Source of the DNA: Neobacillus piezotolerans
GTDB lineage: Bacteria; Bacillota; Bacilli; Bacillales; Cytobacillaceae
Assembly (NCBI RefSeq): GCF_003362805.1
Contig: NZ_QNQT01000002.1
Coordinates: forward strand, 620,001-684,000
DNA length: 64,000 nt
Direction of reading: 5' to 3'
The notes under the pieces are model-generated. The model was not told the DNA's origin, ran no database searches, and saw only the letters and a program-made list of their open reading frames with translations. Both the position numbers and the translations under genes were made by a program. Below, in pieces: positions 1 through 8,348 of the stretch (within the stretch, counting starts at the first letter, position 1; the number at the start of each line of letters is the position of its first letter).

Positions 1-260
1 GTCAGCGGCGACTTCGTTACAACCGCAAGGCGTCCGCTCATTGAGGAACGTGAGCCTGTCACCGGCCCGGTCATAATGCAGAGGATGTTTTCCTCCGAAA
101 GCGGTTCCACTTCCGGCCCGTTGTCAAGGACATACTTGACGCCAAGGCCGCGCCCGCCGATATACTTGCGCGCATCTTCCTCATTGATGCTCCTGTACTC
201 CACTGTTCCACTGGTCAAATCAACAATTGCTTCCCTGTTTTTGAAACCGCCAAGTTTCAT
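1..260 (-). CDS. Aldehyde ferredoxin oxidoreductase, N-terminal part
   Basis: The gene starts at 260 on the minus strand and runs off the window. The 86 visible residues contain GGRGLGVKYVLDN and later ILCIMTGPVTGSRSSMSGR, then VVTKSPLT, the arrangement at the N terminus of tungsten- or molybdenum-pterin aldehyde ferredoxin oxidoreductases. Family knowledge: these cytoplasmic enzymes oxidise aldehydes to acids, pass electrons to ferredoxin and carry a bis-pterin metal cofactor plus a 4Fe-4S cluster. The start is supported by AAGGGGG eight to nine bases upstream. The neighbour moeB, transcribed divergently, makes a pterin cofactor, and a tungstate importer lies at 17-20 kb, so the metal is probably tungsten. 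The catalytic C-terminal part is outside the window, so activity cannot be judged. Confidence 0.85.
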   Translation of the reverse strand, partial: MKLGGFKNREAIVDLTSGTVEYRSINEEDARKYIGGRGLGVKYVLDNGPEVEPLSEENILCIMTGPVTGSRSSMSGRLAVVTKSPL

Positions 261-435
261 TGATTCGGAGCCCCCTTAAATGGATTGAATTATACGCAAA
301 AAAAGCATGTACCTGTTCTATATTCTTCTAACCTGCTGCATATTCCTTCCTTTTTTAAAAATTATTTAAAATTTTTAGTTAATTATAAGTTATCTTTTAT
401 AATAGAAGGAAGATGAAACGAAGGGGGGCTGGCGG
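261..435. promoter_or_regulatory. Divergent promoter region between AOR and moeB
   Basis: This 175-base, very A+T-rich stretch separates the two divergent starts. A clear TATAAT at 398-403 faces moeB; its -35 partner (TTAGTT, 375-380) is poor, which may mean activator dependence. No inverted repeat long enough to name as an operator was seen. Confidence 0.4.
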
Positions 436-1458
436 ATGGAACGTTATTCACGCCAAATACTGTTTAAGCCGATTGGGGAAGAAGGGCAGAGGCGGCTGCT
501 AGAAAGCCGGGCGGCGGTTGTCGGAATGGGCGCGCTCGGTACGGTGATTGCCAACCACCTTGTCCGCTCTGGTGTCGGATATGTCCGGCTTATCGACCGC
601 GACTTGGTCGAACTTTCAAATCTTCAGCGCCAGACGCTTTATACAGAGGAAGATGCGCGCAAAAATTTGCCGAAAGCGGTTGCGGCAGCTGACCGGCTGC
701 GGGCGGTGAACTCGGAAATCACGATTGACCCGGTCATAGCCGACCTGAATCTTGATAATGCGGAGGATTTGCTGGCGGGGTTCGATGTCATCGTGGACGG
801 CACCGACAATTTTTCGGCGCGGTATCTGGTCAACGACATTTCCGTGAAATTCGGGATTCCGTGGGTGTACGGCGGCGCGGTCAGCTCGCGCGGCATGTTC
901 GCGGTGATTGTTCCCGGTAAAACGCCGTGCTACCGCTGCCTGTTTCCGGATGCGCAGACCGGCCTAGGCGAGACATGCGACACGATTGGCGTCCTCTCCC
1001 CGATTACTGAAATTATCGGATCATTTGAAGCGATGGAGGCGATCAAACTTCTGGCGGGGGCGGAGCACAACCCGAATCTTGAACAAATCGACATCTGGTA
1101 TAACTCGACTATGCAAATGGACATTTCCAAGGGGCGGAATCCCGATTGCCCATGCTGCGGAAGGCGGCAGTTCGATTTCCTGGACCGCTCCTCCGACCGG
1201 CAAGTGGCCTTCACCGCGCTATGCGGGCGTGATACCGTCCAGATCAATCCTCGTAAAAAGAAGCCTGTCGAGCTTGAAAAGCTGGCTGGCGTCCTGCGCG
1301 AAGCGGGAACTGTTACCGCCGCGAACCCGTTTTTGTTAAAATTCTCGCCGGATGAGCGTATCACCATGGTCTTTTTCAAGGACGGACGCGTTTTGGTGCA
1401 CGGCACAAACGACCTGGCAGAAGCCAAATCGTATTTTGCCAGATATGCCGGGGCGTAG
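436..1458 (+). CDS. moeB: MoeB/ThiF-family adenylyltransferase
   Basis: At 340 residues it matches the length of the Bacillus MoeB protein. The N-terminal E1-like fold has the nucleotide-binding motif GMGALGTVIANHLVRSG (about residues 31-47), then RDLVELSNLQRQ, DGTDNF and two zinc-ligand CxxC pairs (CYRC and CPCC). The last 90 or so residues are the extra C-terminal segment seen in Bacillus homologues. Known role: adenylation of the C-terminal glycine of the small sulfur carrier MoaD so that it can be thiocarboxylated for molybdopterin synthesis. The start has AAGGGGGGCTGGCGG upstream. Being beside an aldehyde oxidoreductase fits pterin cofactor supply. A ThiF role in thiamine synthesis cannot be excluded by sequence alone. 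Confidence 0.85.
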   Translation: MERYSRQILFKPIGEEGQRRLLESRAAVVGMGALGTVIANHLVRSGVGYVRLIDRDLVELSNLQRQTLYTEEDARKNLPKAVAAADRLRAVNSEITIDPVIADLNLDNAEDLLAGFDVIVDGTDNFSARYLVNDISVKFGIPWVYGGAVSSRGMFAVIVPGKTPCYRCLFPDAQTGLGETCDTIGVLSPITEIIGSFEAMEAIKLLAGAEHNPNLEQIDIWYNSTMQMDISKGRNPDCPCCGRRQFDFLDRSSDRQVAFTALCGRDTVQINPRKKKPVELEKLAGVLREAGTVTAANPFLLKFSPDERITMVFFKDGRVLVHGTNDLAEAKSYFARYAGA

Positions 1459-1495
1459 GGGGGCATTAAACAGGAAGTGGATTTTGTGATTTAGC

Positions 1496-1527
1496 CGCAA
1501 AGGAGGGGATTCACCCTCCTTTTTGCG
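1496..1527 (+). terminator. Intrinsic terminator of moeB
   Basis: CGCAAAGGAGGG and CCCTCCTTTTTGCG form a 12-base arm pair around a six-base loop. The T-run is inside the 3' arm, as is common for extended A/U-flanked terminators. Confidence 0.75.
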
Positions 1528-1558
1528 TTAACAAAGAGTAAAAGCAACGTGTATCAAC

Positions 1559-1811
1559 TTTATCGGACGGTTTATCAGCAATTGCCCACGTTTATCAGCA
1601 TTCGAACGGGTTTATCAGTAAACGCAACCATTTTATCAGTAAACGAACGAGGTTTATCAGTAAACGCACCCATTTTATCAGCATTCGAACGGAGTTTATC
1701 AGGAAACGAACGGAGTTTATCAGGAAACGAATGGGGTTTATCAGTAAACGAGCGGGGTTTATCGGTAAACGAACGGGGTTTATCAGTAAACGCAGGCGGT
1801 TTATCAGTATC
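1559..1811. repeat. Intergenic array with 21-bp period (TTTATCAGTAAACG type)
   Basis: Thirteen TTTATC cores were counted, starting at 1559, 1571, 1591, 1611, 1632, 1653, 1674, 1695, 1716, 1737, 1758, 1779 and 1800. From 1611 onward every step is exactly 21 bases. The best unit is GTTTATCAGTAAAC followed by GAACGG; the first 14 bases are an inverted repeat (GTTTA, TCAG loop, TAAAC). Because 21 is a multiple of three, several frames stay open on both strands and read as heptapeptide repeats, but none has a ribosome binding site. It fills most of the gap between moeB and cls. Confidence 0.9.
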
Positions 1812-1950
1812 CTTCGCCACGCGGAGCGAGCACCGAAATCCGCCGGCTGCCCCGTCGCTTTGGCTGGCATTTCTGTTAACAAAAAGCTGGATCGACATGA
1901 TGCCTGGGCTAGGGGATGTTTTTTTTCCAAAAGGAGAAGGGTATAGATAA

Positions 1951-2010
1951 ATGGAAGAGAATTTGGCTGCGGCTGACTTGGGGAGTATGTATGTTGAAAC
2001 GGAGAATTGA
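1951..2010 (+). CDS. Possible 19-residue leader ORF overlapping cls start
   Basis: ATG at 1951 opens 19 codons ending in TGA at 2008-2010, in a different frame from cls and overlapping its start by 20 bases. GAAGGG at 1936-1941 is at a plausible distance upstream. This would allow translational coupling to cls, but the peptide has no recognised family and the ORF could be chance. Confidence 0.3.
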   Translation: MEENLAAADLGSMYVETEN

Positions 2011-3502
2011 GTTTTTGTTTGTGATTGTGCTGACCATATCTTTGTATATGGTGTTTTTTACAGATGCTGGGCCGTGGCTGAAGCTGATGTTCGGGCTACT
2101 GTATGCCGGGATTATCCTGGTGAGCGTGTGTTCGCTTATTCTTGAAAATCGGTCGGCGCAGCATACGCTGTTGTGGATTTATGTGCTGGTGTTCATTCCG
2201 CTGCTGGGTTATATTTTTTACTTGTATTCTGGGCAGCTTTATTTGAAGGGCTATTTGTTCAAGTCGAAGCGGCAGCTGAACCGGGACCAGTGGGAGAGGA
2301 TGATGCGGTCGGAAGTTACGCCGGATTTGACATTTCTCGTCGGCAGCCAGGAGAATTTCGCGCAGTTTGCCGGCAAGGCCGCAAAGACGCCGATTAGCAC
2401 GGCTTCCAGATCGGTTGTTTTAAAAAATGGGAAAGAGACGTTTGGCGAAATAATGGATTGGCTTCGGAAAGCGGAATCCTATATCCACATTGAATATTAT
2501 ATTTTCCGGTCGGACCGGCTGGGAAAGGAAATTATTGATATCTTGATTGAAAAAGCGCGTTCCGGCGTCGAGGTGCGGTTCATTTTCGATGCGGCCGGGA
2601 GCAGGACGCTTTCGGCGGCTGACCTTAAGGCGATGAAGGAGTCGGGAATCAATGCCATCCCGTTTTCACCGCTGAAATTCGGGTTCTTCAACCAGAAGTT
2701 CAATTTCAGGAACCATCGGAAGATTGTTATTATTGATGGGAAAGTTGGCTTTGTAGGCGGCCTGAATGTCGGCGTCGAGTATTTGGGCGAGGACGAAAAC
2801 TTCGGCTATTGGCGCGATACGCATATGATGCTGTCAGGGGAAGCGGTGTACACGCTGCATACGATTTTCCTGCTTGACTGGGAGTATGTGAGCGGGGAGA
2901 AGGTGCTTAATGAGTTTCCGCTCGAGAAGCACCCGATTGAGGACGGCACGCTGGACGGCGCGATCCAGGTGGTCGCGAGCGGGCCGGATACGCAGCAGGG
3001 GATCATGAGCGATTTTTATTATGCGATGATGGCGGCCGCGAAACAGTCGATTTGGATTGCGACCCCTTATTTCGTCCCGGATGAGTCAATCCGGACGGCG
3101 CTCAGGATTGCGGCGGCGAAAGGTCTCGAGGTCAGGATTTTGGTGCCGGAAATCAATGACAGTTTTCTGACGCAATATGCGACGCGCTCCTATTTTCCGG
3201 AGCTGCTCCGCAGTGGTGTCGAGATTTATTCGTATAAAAAAGGATTCCTTCATCAGAAGGTAATCATTGTCGATGGCAATCTTGCTTCAATCGGGACGGC
3301 GAATATGGATATGCGGAGCTTCCACCTGAATTTCGAGGTGAATGTGTTCCTGTACGGGACAAGCTCGATCCGCGACCTTGTCGCCCATTTTGAAGAGGAC
3401 ATGAAGGATAGCGAAAAAATCGGCGCCGTGGACTTCTACAAACGTGGCTTGTGGAACAGGATGAAAGAATCATTCGCCCGCTTGTTTTCCGGAGTGCTAT
3501 AG
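1991..3502 (+). CDS. cls: Cardiolipin synthase (phospholipase D family)
   Basis: The 503-residue protein has two N-terminal membrane segments (about residues 6-55, the second ending before YLYSGQ) and two PLD catalytic motifs: HRKIVIIDGKVGFVGG near residue 240 and HQKVIIVDGNLASIGTAN near residue 420, each giving H, K and D of the HKD signature. Known reaction: two phosphatidylglycerol molecules give cardiolipin and glycerol at the membrane. Length and layout match Bacillus ClsA. The ATG at 1991 was chosen because GGGGAG lies five bases upstream and the hydrophobic segment starts directly after; an in-frame extension to 1916 would add a charged, non-conserved leader. Confidence 0.9.
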   Translation: MLKRRIEFLFVIVLTISLYMVFFTDAGPWLKLMFGLLYAGIILVSVCSLILENRSAQHTLLWIYVLVFIPLLGYIFYLYSGQLYLKGYLFKSKRQLNRDQWERMMRSEVTPDLTFLVGSQENFAQFAGKAAKTPISTASRSVVLKNGKETFGEIMDWLRKAESYIHIEYYIFRSDRLGKEIIDILIEKARSGVEVRFIFDAAGSRTLSAADLKAMKESGINAIPFSPLKFGFFNQKFNFRNHRKIVIIDGKVGFVGGLNVGVEYLGEDENFGYWRDTHMMLSGEAVYTLHTIFLLDWEYVSGEKVLNEFPLEKHPIEDGTLDGAIQVVASGPDTQQGIMSDFYYAMMAAAKQSIWIATPYFVPDESIRTALRIAAAKGLEVRILVPEINDSFLTQYATRSYFPELLRSGVEIYSYKKGFLHQKVIIVDGNLASIGTANMDMRSFHLNFEVNVFLYGTSSIRDLVAHFEEDMKDSEKIGAVDFYKRGLWNRMKESFARLFSGVL

Positions 3503-3536
3503 AATGCGCGGAGTGAAGCGAAAGATATGCCCATGC

Positions 3537-3565
3537 TTGGACATTTTTCCGGGTAGGGGTAAAAT
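3537..3565 (+). promoter_or_regulatory. SigA-type promoter of nadE
   Basis: TTGGAC at 3537-3542 and TAAAAT at 3560-3565 are separated by exactly 17 bases, 35 bases before the nadE start codon. Confidence 0.6.
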
Positions 3566-3599
3566 AAATACAGTGTAATTTAGGCTAGGAGGGATTGCG

Positions 3600-4424
3600 A
3601 TGGGTATGCAGGAGCGTATTATCGCGGAATTGCATGTGAAGCCGGAAATCAACGCGGAAGAGGAAATTAAGAAGCGGGTTGGCTTTTTGAAGGAGTATTG
3701 CAAGAAGGCTAGGGCGAAGGGGTTCGTGCTCGGGATTAGCGGCGGCCAGGATTCGACGCTGGCGGGCAGGCTGGCGCAGCTAGCCGCAGAGGAACTCCGC
3801 GAAGAAGGCTACACAGCCAAGTTCATTGCCGTGCGCCTTCCGTATGCGCTTCAAAAAGATGAAGACGATGCGCAGCTTGCGCTTGATTTTATAAAGGCAG
3901 ATGAAGAATTTACCTTTAATATCAAGGATGCCGTCGATGCGGTGAAGGCGGAGTACGAGCGGTCCGGCGAAGGCCAGGTTCTCGCTGATTTTCAAAAAGG
4001 GAACGTAAAAGCGCGGATGCGGATGATCGCGCAATATGCGTATGCCGGCATGAATGGCCTGCTGGTGATTGGGACAGACCACGCGGCCGAGGCGGTGACT
4101 GGATTTTTCACAAAGCACGGCGACGGGGGAGCGGATATTTTCCCATTGACCGGCCTGAACAAACGGCAAGGCCGGGCTTTGATGAAGGAGCTTCGCGCTG
4201 TCGAACGGCTGTATTTGAAGGAGCCGACCGCCGACTTGCTGGATCAGGTACCGCTGCAGGCGGACGAGACCGAGCTCGGGATATCGTATGATGAAATCGA
4301 TGATTATCTCGAGGGCAAGAAAATTTCCGAAGAGAACGCCGCGAAAATCGAGCAGCGTTTCATCATTTCGGAGCATAAGCGCCATATGCCCGCCGACCCT
4401 TATAGCGAATGGTGGAAGAAGTAG
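3600..4424 (+). CDS. nadE: NH3-dependent NAD+ synthetase
   Basis: This 274-residue protein matches the size of the homodimeric ammonia-dependent enzyme (Bacillus NadE is about 272). The PP-loop motif SGGQDST (near residue 47) binds ATP, and [22 protein letters not shown] near residue 155 is the conserved deamido-NAD and ATP pocket. There is no glutaminase domain, so ammonia is the nitrogen donor. It adenylates and amidates nicotinate adenine dinucleotide in the last step of NAD synthesis. AGGAGGG lies seven bases before the ATG. It stands alone with its own promoter and terminator. Confidence 0.95.
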   Translation: MGMQERIIAELHVKPEINAEEEIKKRVGFLKEYCKKARAKGFVLGISGGQDSTLAGRLAQLAAEELREEGYTAKFIAVRLPYALQKDEDDAQLALDFIKADEEFTFNIKDAVDAVKAEYERSGEGQVLADFQKGNVKARMRMIAQYAYAGMNGLLVIGTDHAAEAVTGFFTKHGDGGADIFPLTGLNKRQGRALMKELRAVERLYLKEPTADLLDQVPLQADETELGISYDEIDDYLEGKKISEENAAKIEQRFIISEHKRHMPADPYSEWWKK

Positions 4425-4475
4425 GGTTTGGCAAGGCAGGATGGGCTTAGAACATTGAAACGAGTGAATTAAACG

Positions 4476-4506
4476 AACACAGCCTTTTACAGAGGCTGTG
4501 TTTTTT
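4476..4506 (+). terminator. Terminator of nadE
   Basis: AACACAGCC and GGCTGTGTT pair perfectly around a nine-base loop and are followed by a T-run. Confidence 0.85.
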
Positions 4507-4686
4507 GTATAGGGGAGTTTTGCGGAATAAGGGTTTCATGCCAACATGCACAGTTCCAATTTTCTTTGAATTTTCACAGTTTCGGTCCTGGCAAACCTTT
4601 ATACTTAAAGGCAGATAAGGATTCCTCTGAATCCTGGGGTTTGACTGTCCCGAAAGTGGGATCGTTTATACGGAAAGAGGTGCGGG

Positions 4687-5205
4687 ATGAGAAAGTATGG
4701 TTGGATAATAGTGCTGTTTTTTGTGGCTGCGGCAGGGGTTTTTTATGTTAAACAATTTACCATGCTGCTGGATTTTAAACGTTCAGCGGAAACGGTCAGC
4801 CGAAGGTTTGAGTTCGAAAAAGATTTTTCGGACACGAAAACGCTCGTTGATGGAGCGGACCGGATTTTCATTGGCGAGGTCCTTGAGGAAAAAGGCCGCG
4901 GAACACATGCTGGGAATCCTGCCACCTTTTTTGAAGTGAGGGTCACCCAAAATATTAAGGGCGCCCTGCTTGGCGGTGTTACCGTAATTCAGGACGGAGG
5001 GTATTACAAGGAAAACGGCAAACTGTACCTATTGAAATACGAGAATGATGAGCCTTTGAGAAAAGGCCAAATGTACCTGTTCATAGTTAACCTGGATAGG
5101 GACGGCATGTACTGGGCAATGCCGAGATACGGCCTTACCCCATTGGATACCGAGGAACAGAAGCACCGGTTAATCGAGGAAATCCGCGGTGTCCTTCAGG
5201 AGTGA
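4687..5205 (+). CDS. Membrane-anchored hypothetical protein
   Basis: The 172-residue product starts with a single hydrophobic segment (residues 5-23) preceded by MRKYG, typical of an uncleaved anchor or signal sequence. The outside part contains ADRIFIGEVLEEKG and FEVRVTQNIKGALLG, a pattern resembling secreted beta-barrel proteins of the TIMP/NTR-like type; a related layout (signal, then a beta-rich domain) is seen in the damaged gene at 54.0-54.6 kb. No cysteines support that assignment, so the family is unsettled. AAAGAGG lies upstream of the ATG. No operon partner is evident. Confidence 0.7.
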   Translation: MRKYGWIIVLFFVAAAGVFYVKQFTMLLDFKRSAETVSRRFEFEKDFSDTKTLVDGADRIFIGEVLEEKGRGTHAGNPATFFEVRVTQNIKGALLGGVTVIQDGGYYKENGKLYLLKYENDEPLRKGQMYLFIVNLDRDGMYWAMPRYGLTPLDTEEQKHRLIEEIRGVLQE

Positions 5206-5332
5206 ATCCCACTGCCCTTCCCAGCCACAGAATGTTGCAGGAATATTCATAATTCTGCTATATTCGCCCAGGCCCAAGCTCCCGCATTGCTTTTATAATG
5301 GAGAAAAACAGCTTGGAAATGAGGGGAGTAAG

Positions 5333-6505
5333 GTGAAGGATACGATGACGGAAGGGCGGTTTCTTATGTGGGTGATCGCGGCGATCATCTTGCTGATGGG
5401 CATCCACGTTTTCCACCCGCAGCTGGTTCAGTCGTACAATCCGATAAACTATGTTTCATTCCACGCGATTTTTGAATCCATCAGCATCATCATTTCGCTC
5501 GGGATTGTGCTGTTTAGCTGGAAAGCGTTTGAACGCCAGCGCTTCGTAAGGCTTCTGATGCTCCTTTTCATTTTTTCCACAGTGGGAATGGTTGATTTCC
5601 TCCACACACTCACCTTTAAAGGAATGCCCCACTTCCTCACCGAAAGTTCCGTCGCGAAAGCAACCTGTTTTTGGATTTTTGCCCGGATGGTTGAATCCGT
5701 CCTGATGCTGGCGGTGATGATTTTGCCCGACAAAATGGCGAAGCGGGATTTACGGGTGCCTGTGGTCGCCGGCGCGGCCCTATTCGGATTGGCAATCACG
5801 GCGGTCGTTTTCATTTTTGAAAAGCGCCTTCCCGTCCTTGTTATCGAAGGGCAAGGAACCACTCCTCTTAAAAATGGCCTCGAGTACTTCATCAGCTTCC
5901 TGCATTTCCTGTCGCTCGTTGTCTGCCTGTACTATTACTATCTTGAAAAACGCACAACGTATTTGAATCTCGCGCTCGCCTTTACGTTTCTGTTCCTGTC
6001 GGAAATGATCTTCACCGTCTACCAAAGCGTTTTCGATATTGACAATTTTATCGGCCACTTCTTTAAAGTGCTTGGCTATTATTTCATTCTGAAAGGCGTT
6101 TTCCTCCTCATAAAGAAAAAGGAACCCGAACCAAAAGGAAACGCGATTGTAAAACAAAGCCCGGGGGCCATTTTTTCTTTTACGGAAAAGGAAGGGGGCT
6201 TCGTTATCACTTTTATGGATGGCGGCCTTCTCGACGAGATCGGACTCCGGCCAGCCGCCCTTATCGGAACCGCCGTTGAGGACCTGCTTCCCCCATCGGA
6301 AGGGGATGCGCTCGACTGCTGCCGTGAATGCTGGGAAACCGGTACGGAACAGACTTTTCTGGCCACTTTTAACAAAAAGCATTTGGCGATTTCCCTTGCG
6401 CCGATCCGAAAAGGCGGAGAGGTGGCGGAAATCGCTGGCACGGCAATCGACGTTTCCAATTTTGTCCATTACGGAACGAGGGGGCGGCCTAAGTCCCCGG
6501 CTTAG
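5333..6505 (+). CDS. MASE3 membrane sensor with PAS domain, no output domain
   Basis: About 390 residues. Roughly residues 8-265 form seven or eight membrane helices with the MASE3 pattern (INYVSFHAIFESISIIIS, MVDFLHTLTFKGMP, FWIFARMVESVLML). Residues 280-385 are a PAS-like domain. MASE3 proteins normally end in a diguanylate cyclase, phosphodiesterase or kinase; here the frame stops after PAS and a terminator follows, so there is no obvious output. The start could be GTG 5333 (GAGGGGAG upstream) or ATG 5345 (AAGGA upstream); both keep the same membrane region. Confidence 0.75.
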   Translation: MKDTMTEGRFLMWVIAAIILLMGIHVFHPQLVQSYNPINYVSFHAIFESISIIISLGIVLFSWKAFERQRFVRLLMLLFIFSTVGMVDFLHTLTFKGMPHFLTESSVAKATCFWIFARMVESVLMLAVMILPDKMAKRDLRVPVVAGAALFGLAITAVVFIFEKRLPVLVIEGQGTTPLKNGLEYFISFLHFLSLVVCLYYYYLEKRTTYLNLALAFTFLFLSEMIFTVYQSVFDIDNFIGHFFKVLGYYFILKGVFLLIKKKEPEPKGNAIVKQSPGAIFSFTEKEGGFVITFMDGGLLDEIGLRPAALIGTAVEDLLPPSEGDALDCCRECWETGTEQTFLATFNKKHLAISLAPIRKGGEVAEIAGTAIDVSNFVHYGTRGRPKSPA

Positions 6506-6568
6506 AAATTATCGATAGGTATTCGAGCGCTTCCAAACCCGTCCGTCATAAATTTGATTGGAAAAGAT

Positions 6569-6608
6569 AAACCGTCCGGGATTCGGATTATCCCTGGACG
6601 GTTTTTTT
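6569..6608 (+). terminator. Terminator after MASE3-PAS gene
   Basis: AAACCGTCCGGG and CCCTGGACGGTTT form a long stem, then seven T. Confidence 0.85.
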
Positions 6609-6738
6609 CGTTAATTCTGTTCCCTTTCGGCAGTCTTGTCGGCAGGAGAAATGAAGCAAGAGGCACTTCCTTGCTTCTGCTTCAACTATTGGACGATTAA
6701 TCTTGGATAGGGAGGGTAAAATATACAGAAATTAATCT

Positions 6739-6768
6739 TTGACATAGCTGGTGTTTTTGTTCTATTAT
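6739..6768 (+). promoter_or_regulatory. SigA-type promoter of the tcy-like operon
   Basis: TTGACA at 6739-6744 and TATTAT at 6763-6768 with an 18-base spacer, 43 bases before the start codon. No S-box or T-box is visible in the short leader. Confidence 0.7.
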
Positions 6769-6811
6769 GTTTAATGTTGACCAAACCAATATGAATTAGG
6801 GGGTTTTAAAG

Positions 6812-7642
6812 TTGAAAAAGTTATCAATCCTGTTTGCGCTCATGCTTAGCCTTGTGCTGGTGGTTGCTGCGTGCGGTACGAATGACAAAAATAATGCAAA
6901 TAACAATACAAATAATGAAGAAAAGAAGACTGGCGGAAATGATGTCCTCTCCAAGGTAAAGGATGAGGGGAAACTTGTTGTCGGTACGGAAGGTACATAT
7001 CCTCCGTTCACGTTCCACGATGATAAGGGCAAGCTGACCGGCTTTGATGTTGAGATTGCCGAGGAAGTCGGGAAGCGCCTGGGAGTAGAGGTTGAATTCC
7101 TTGAGACCCAATGGGATGCGATTTTCGCGGGGCTGGATGCGAAGCGTTTCGACATGATTGCCAACCAGGTCGGCATCCGTCCGGACCGCCAGGAAAAGTA
7201 CCTGTTTTCCGAGCCGTACATCACTTCAGCGGCGGTGCTGATTGCGCGTGAAGACAATACGAAAGTGACAAAGTTTGAAGATATCAAAGGCCTTAAATCC
7301 GCCCAGTCGATGACAAGCAACTATGCCGATATCGCAAGGAAATACGGTGCGGAAATCGTTGGCGTTGAAGGTTTCAATCAGGCTGTCGAGCTTTTGAACT
7401 CGAAGCGGGTCGATGTGACAGTCAATGACAAGATTGCATTCCTTGATTTTAAAAAGAACCGCCCGGAAGCAAAAGTGAAAGTAGTCGCGACTTCGGATGA
7501 TGCTTCAAAGAGCGGACTGATGTTCCGCAAAGACAGCCAGCCGCTTGTGGATGAAGTGAATAAGGCGCTCAAAGATATGATCGACGACGGTACGTACGAC
7601 AAAATTTCAGAGAAATGGTTTGGTGAAAATGTACTTAAGTAG
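6812..7642 (+). CDS. tcyA: Amino acid (probably cystine) ABC transporter binding lipoprotein
   Basis: A 276-residue type 3 solute-binding protein. The lipobox ends LVVAAC with the lipidated cysteine near residue 21, followed by an Asn-rich linker. The mature part has EGTYPPFTFHDDKGKLTGFD, ANQVGIRPDRQEKYLFSEPY and QSMTSNYADIARKYGA, all typical of the TcyA cystine-binding subfamily. The start is TTG at 6812 with TTAGGGGG nine bases upstream; no nearby ATG fits. The permease gene begins inside its last codons and an ATPase gene follows. Cystine is inferred from subfamily resemblance; other polar amino acids remain possible. Confidence 0.85.
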   Translation: MKKLSILFALMLSLVLVVAACGTNDKNNANNNTNNEEKKTGGNDVLSKVKDEGKLVVGTEGTYPPFTFHDDKGKLTGFDVEIAEEVGKRLGVEVEFLETQWDAIFAGLDAKRFDMIANQVGIRPDRQEKYLFSEPYITSAAVLIAREDNTKVTKFEDIKGLKSAQSMTSNYADIARKYGAEIVGVEGFNQAVELLNSKRVDVTVNDKIAFLDFKKNRPEAKVKVVATSDDASKSGLMFRKDSQPLVDEVNKALKDMIDDGTYDKISEKWFGENVLK

Positions 7643-8327
7643 TATTTTCACAGATCCCGCCCGAATGGACAGGTTAGTTACGATTGCGAAAAGTTCCTTC
7701 CAGCCTTTGCTGGAAGGACTTGTTGTAAATACAATCCCTCTGACGCTTATTTCTTTCGCACTGGGATTGGTTTTGGCCATCCTGACGGCGCTGGCGCGGA
7801 TTTCCCACATGAAGGTACTCCAGGGCATCGCGCGCGTGTATGTGTCCGCGATCCGCGGCACGCCGCTTCTGGTTCAGCTGTTCATCCTCTTTTATGGGCT
7901 GCCGACAATTGGCGTGGTCATCGATCCATTCCCGGCGGCCGTCATCGGTTTCTCGCTCAGCGTGGGAGCATATGCTTCGGAAATCATCCGGGCCGCGATC
8001 CTGTCGATTCCAAAAGGGCAGTGGGAAGCAGGCTATTCAATCGGGATGAACTACCCGCAGCTTTTAAAAAGAATCGTCTTGCCGCAAGCGGCGCGGGTTT
8101 CGGTTCCGCCGCTGTCAAACTCGTTCATCAGCCTTGTAAAAGATACGTCGCTTGCCGCGATGATTCTCGTAACGGAAATGTTCCGCCGCGCGCAGGAGAT
8201 TGCGTCGACCAACTACGAGTTTTTGCTGCTTTACCTGGAAGCCGCCCTGCTTTACTGGGTTGTCTGTTTCATCCTTTCCATTATCCAGGGCAAGCTGGAA
8301 GCAAGGTTTGACCGGTATGTCAAATAG
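7629..8327 (+). CDS. tcyB: Amino acid ABC transporter permease
   Basis: The HisM/TcyB-type permease has about five membrane helices and the EAA-loop region SIGMNYPQLLKRIVLPQA, which contacts the ATPase. IRGTPLLVQLFILFYGLP is a hallmark of polar amino acid permeases. It overlaps the binding-protein gene by 14 bases. Starts at TTG 7620, GTG 7623 or ATG 7629 are all in frame; ATG 7629 is preferred as the usual codon, but no strong ribosome binding site separates them, suggesting translational coupling. Confidence 0.85.
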   Translation: MYLSSIFTDPARMDRLVTIAKSSFQPLLEGLVVNTIPLTLISFALGLVLAILTALARISHMKVLQGIARVYVSAIRGTPLLVQLFILFYGLPTIGVVIDPFPAAVIGFSLSVGAYASEIIRAAILSIPKGQWEAGYSIGMNYPQLLKRIVLPQAARVSVPPLSNSFISLVKDTSLAAMILVTEMFRRAQEIASTNYEFLLLYLEAALLYWVVCFILSIIQGKLEARFDRYVK

Positions 8328-8348
8328 TTGGAAAGGGGGTATTGATAG

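Noticed and set aside
1559-1811. CRISPR array
   Set aside because: Units are contiguous 21-base repeats without unique spacers of 30 or more bases, and there are no cas genes.
1549-1950. Long frames encoding heptapeptide repeats (LSVNERG type) on both strands
   Set aside because: They arise from the 21-bp DNA repeat, which keeps three frames open; none has a ribosome binding site or a family match.
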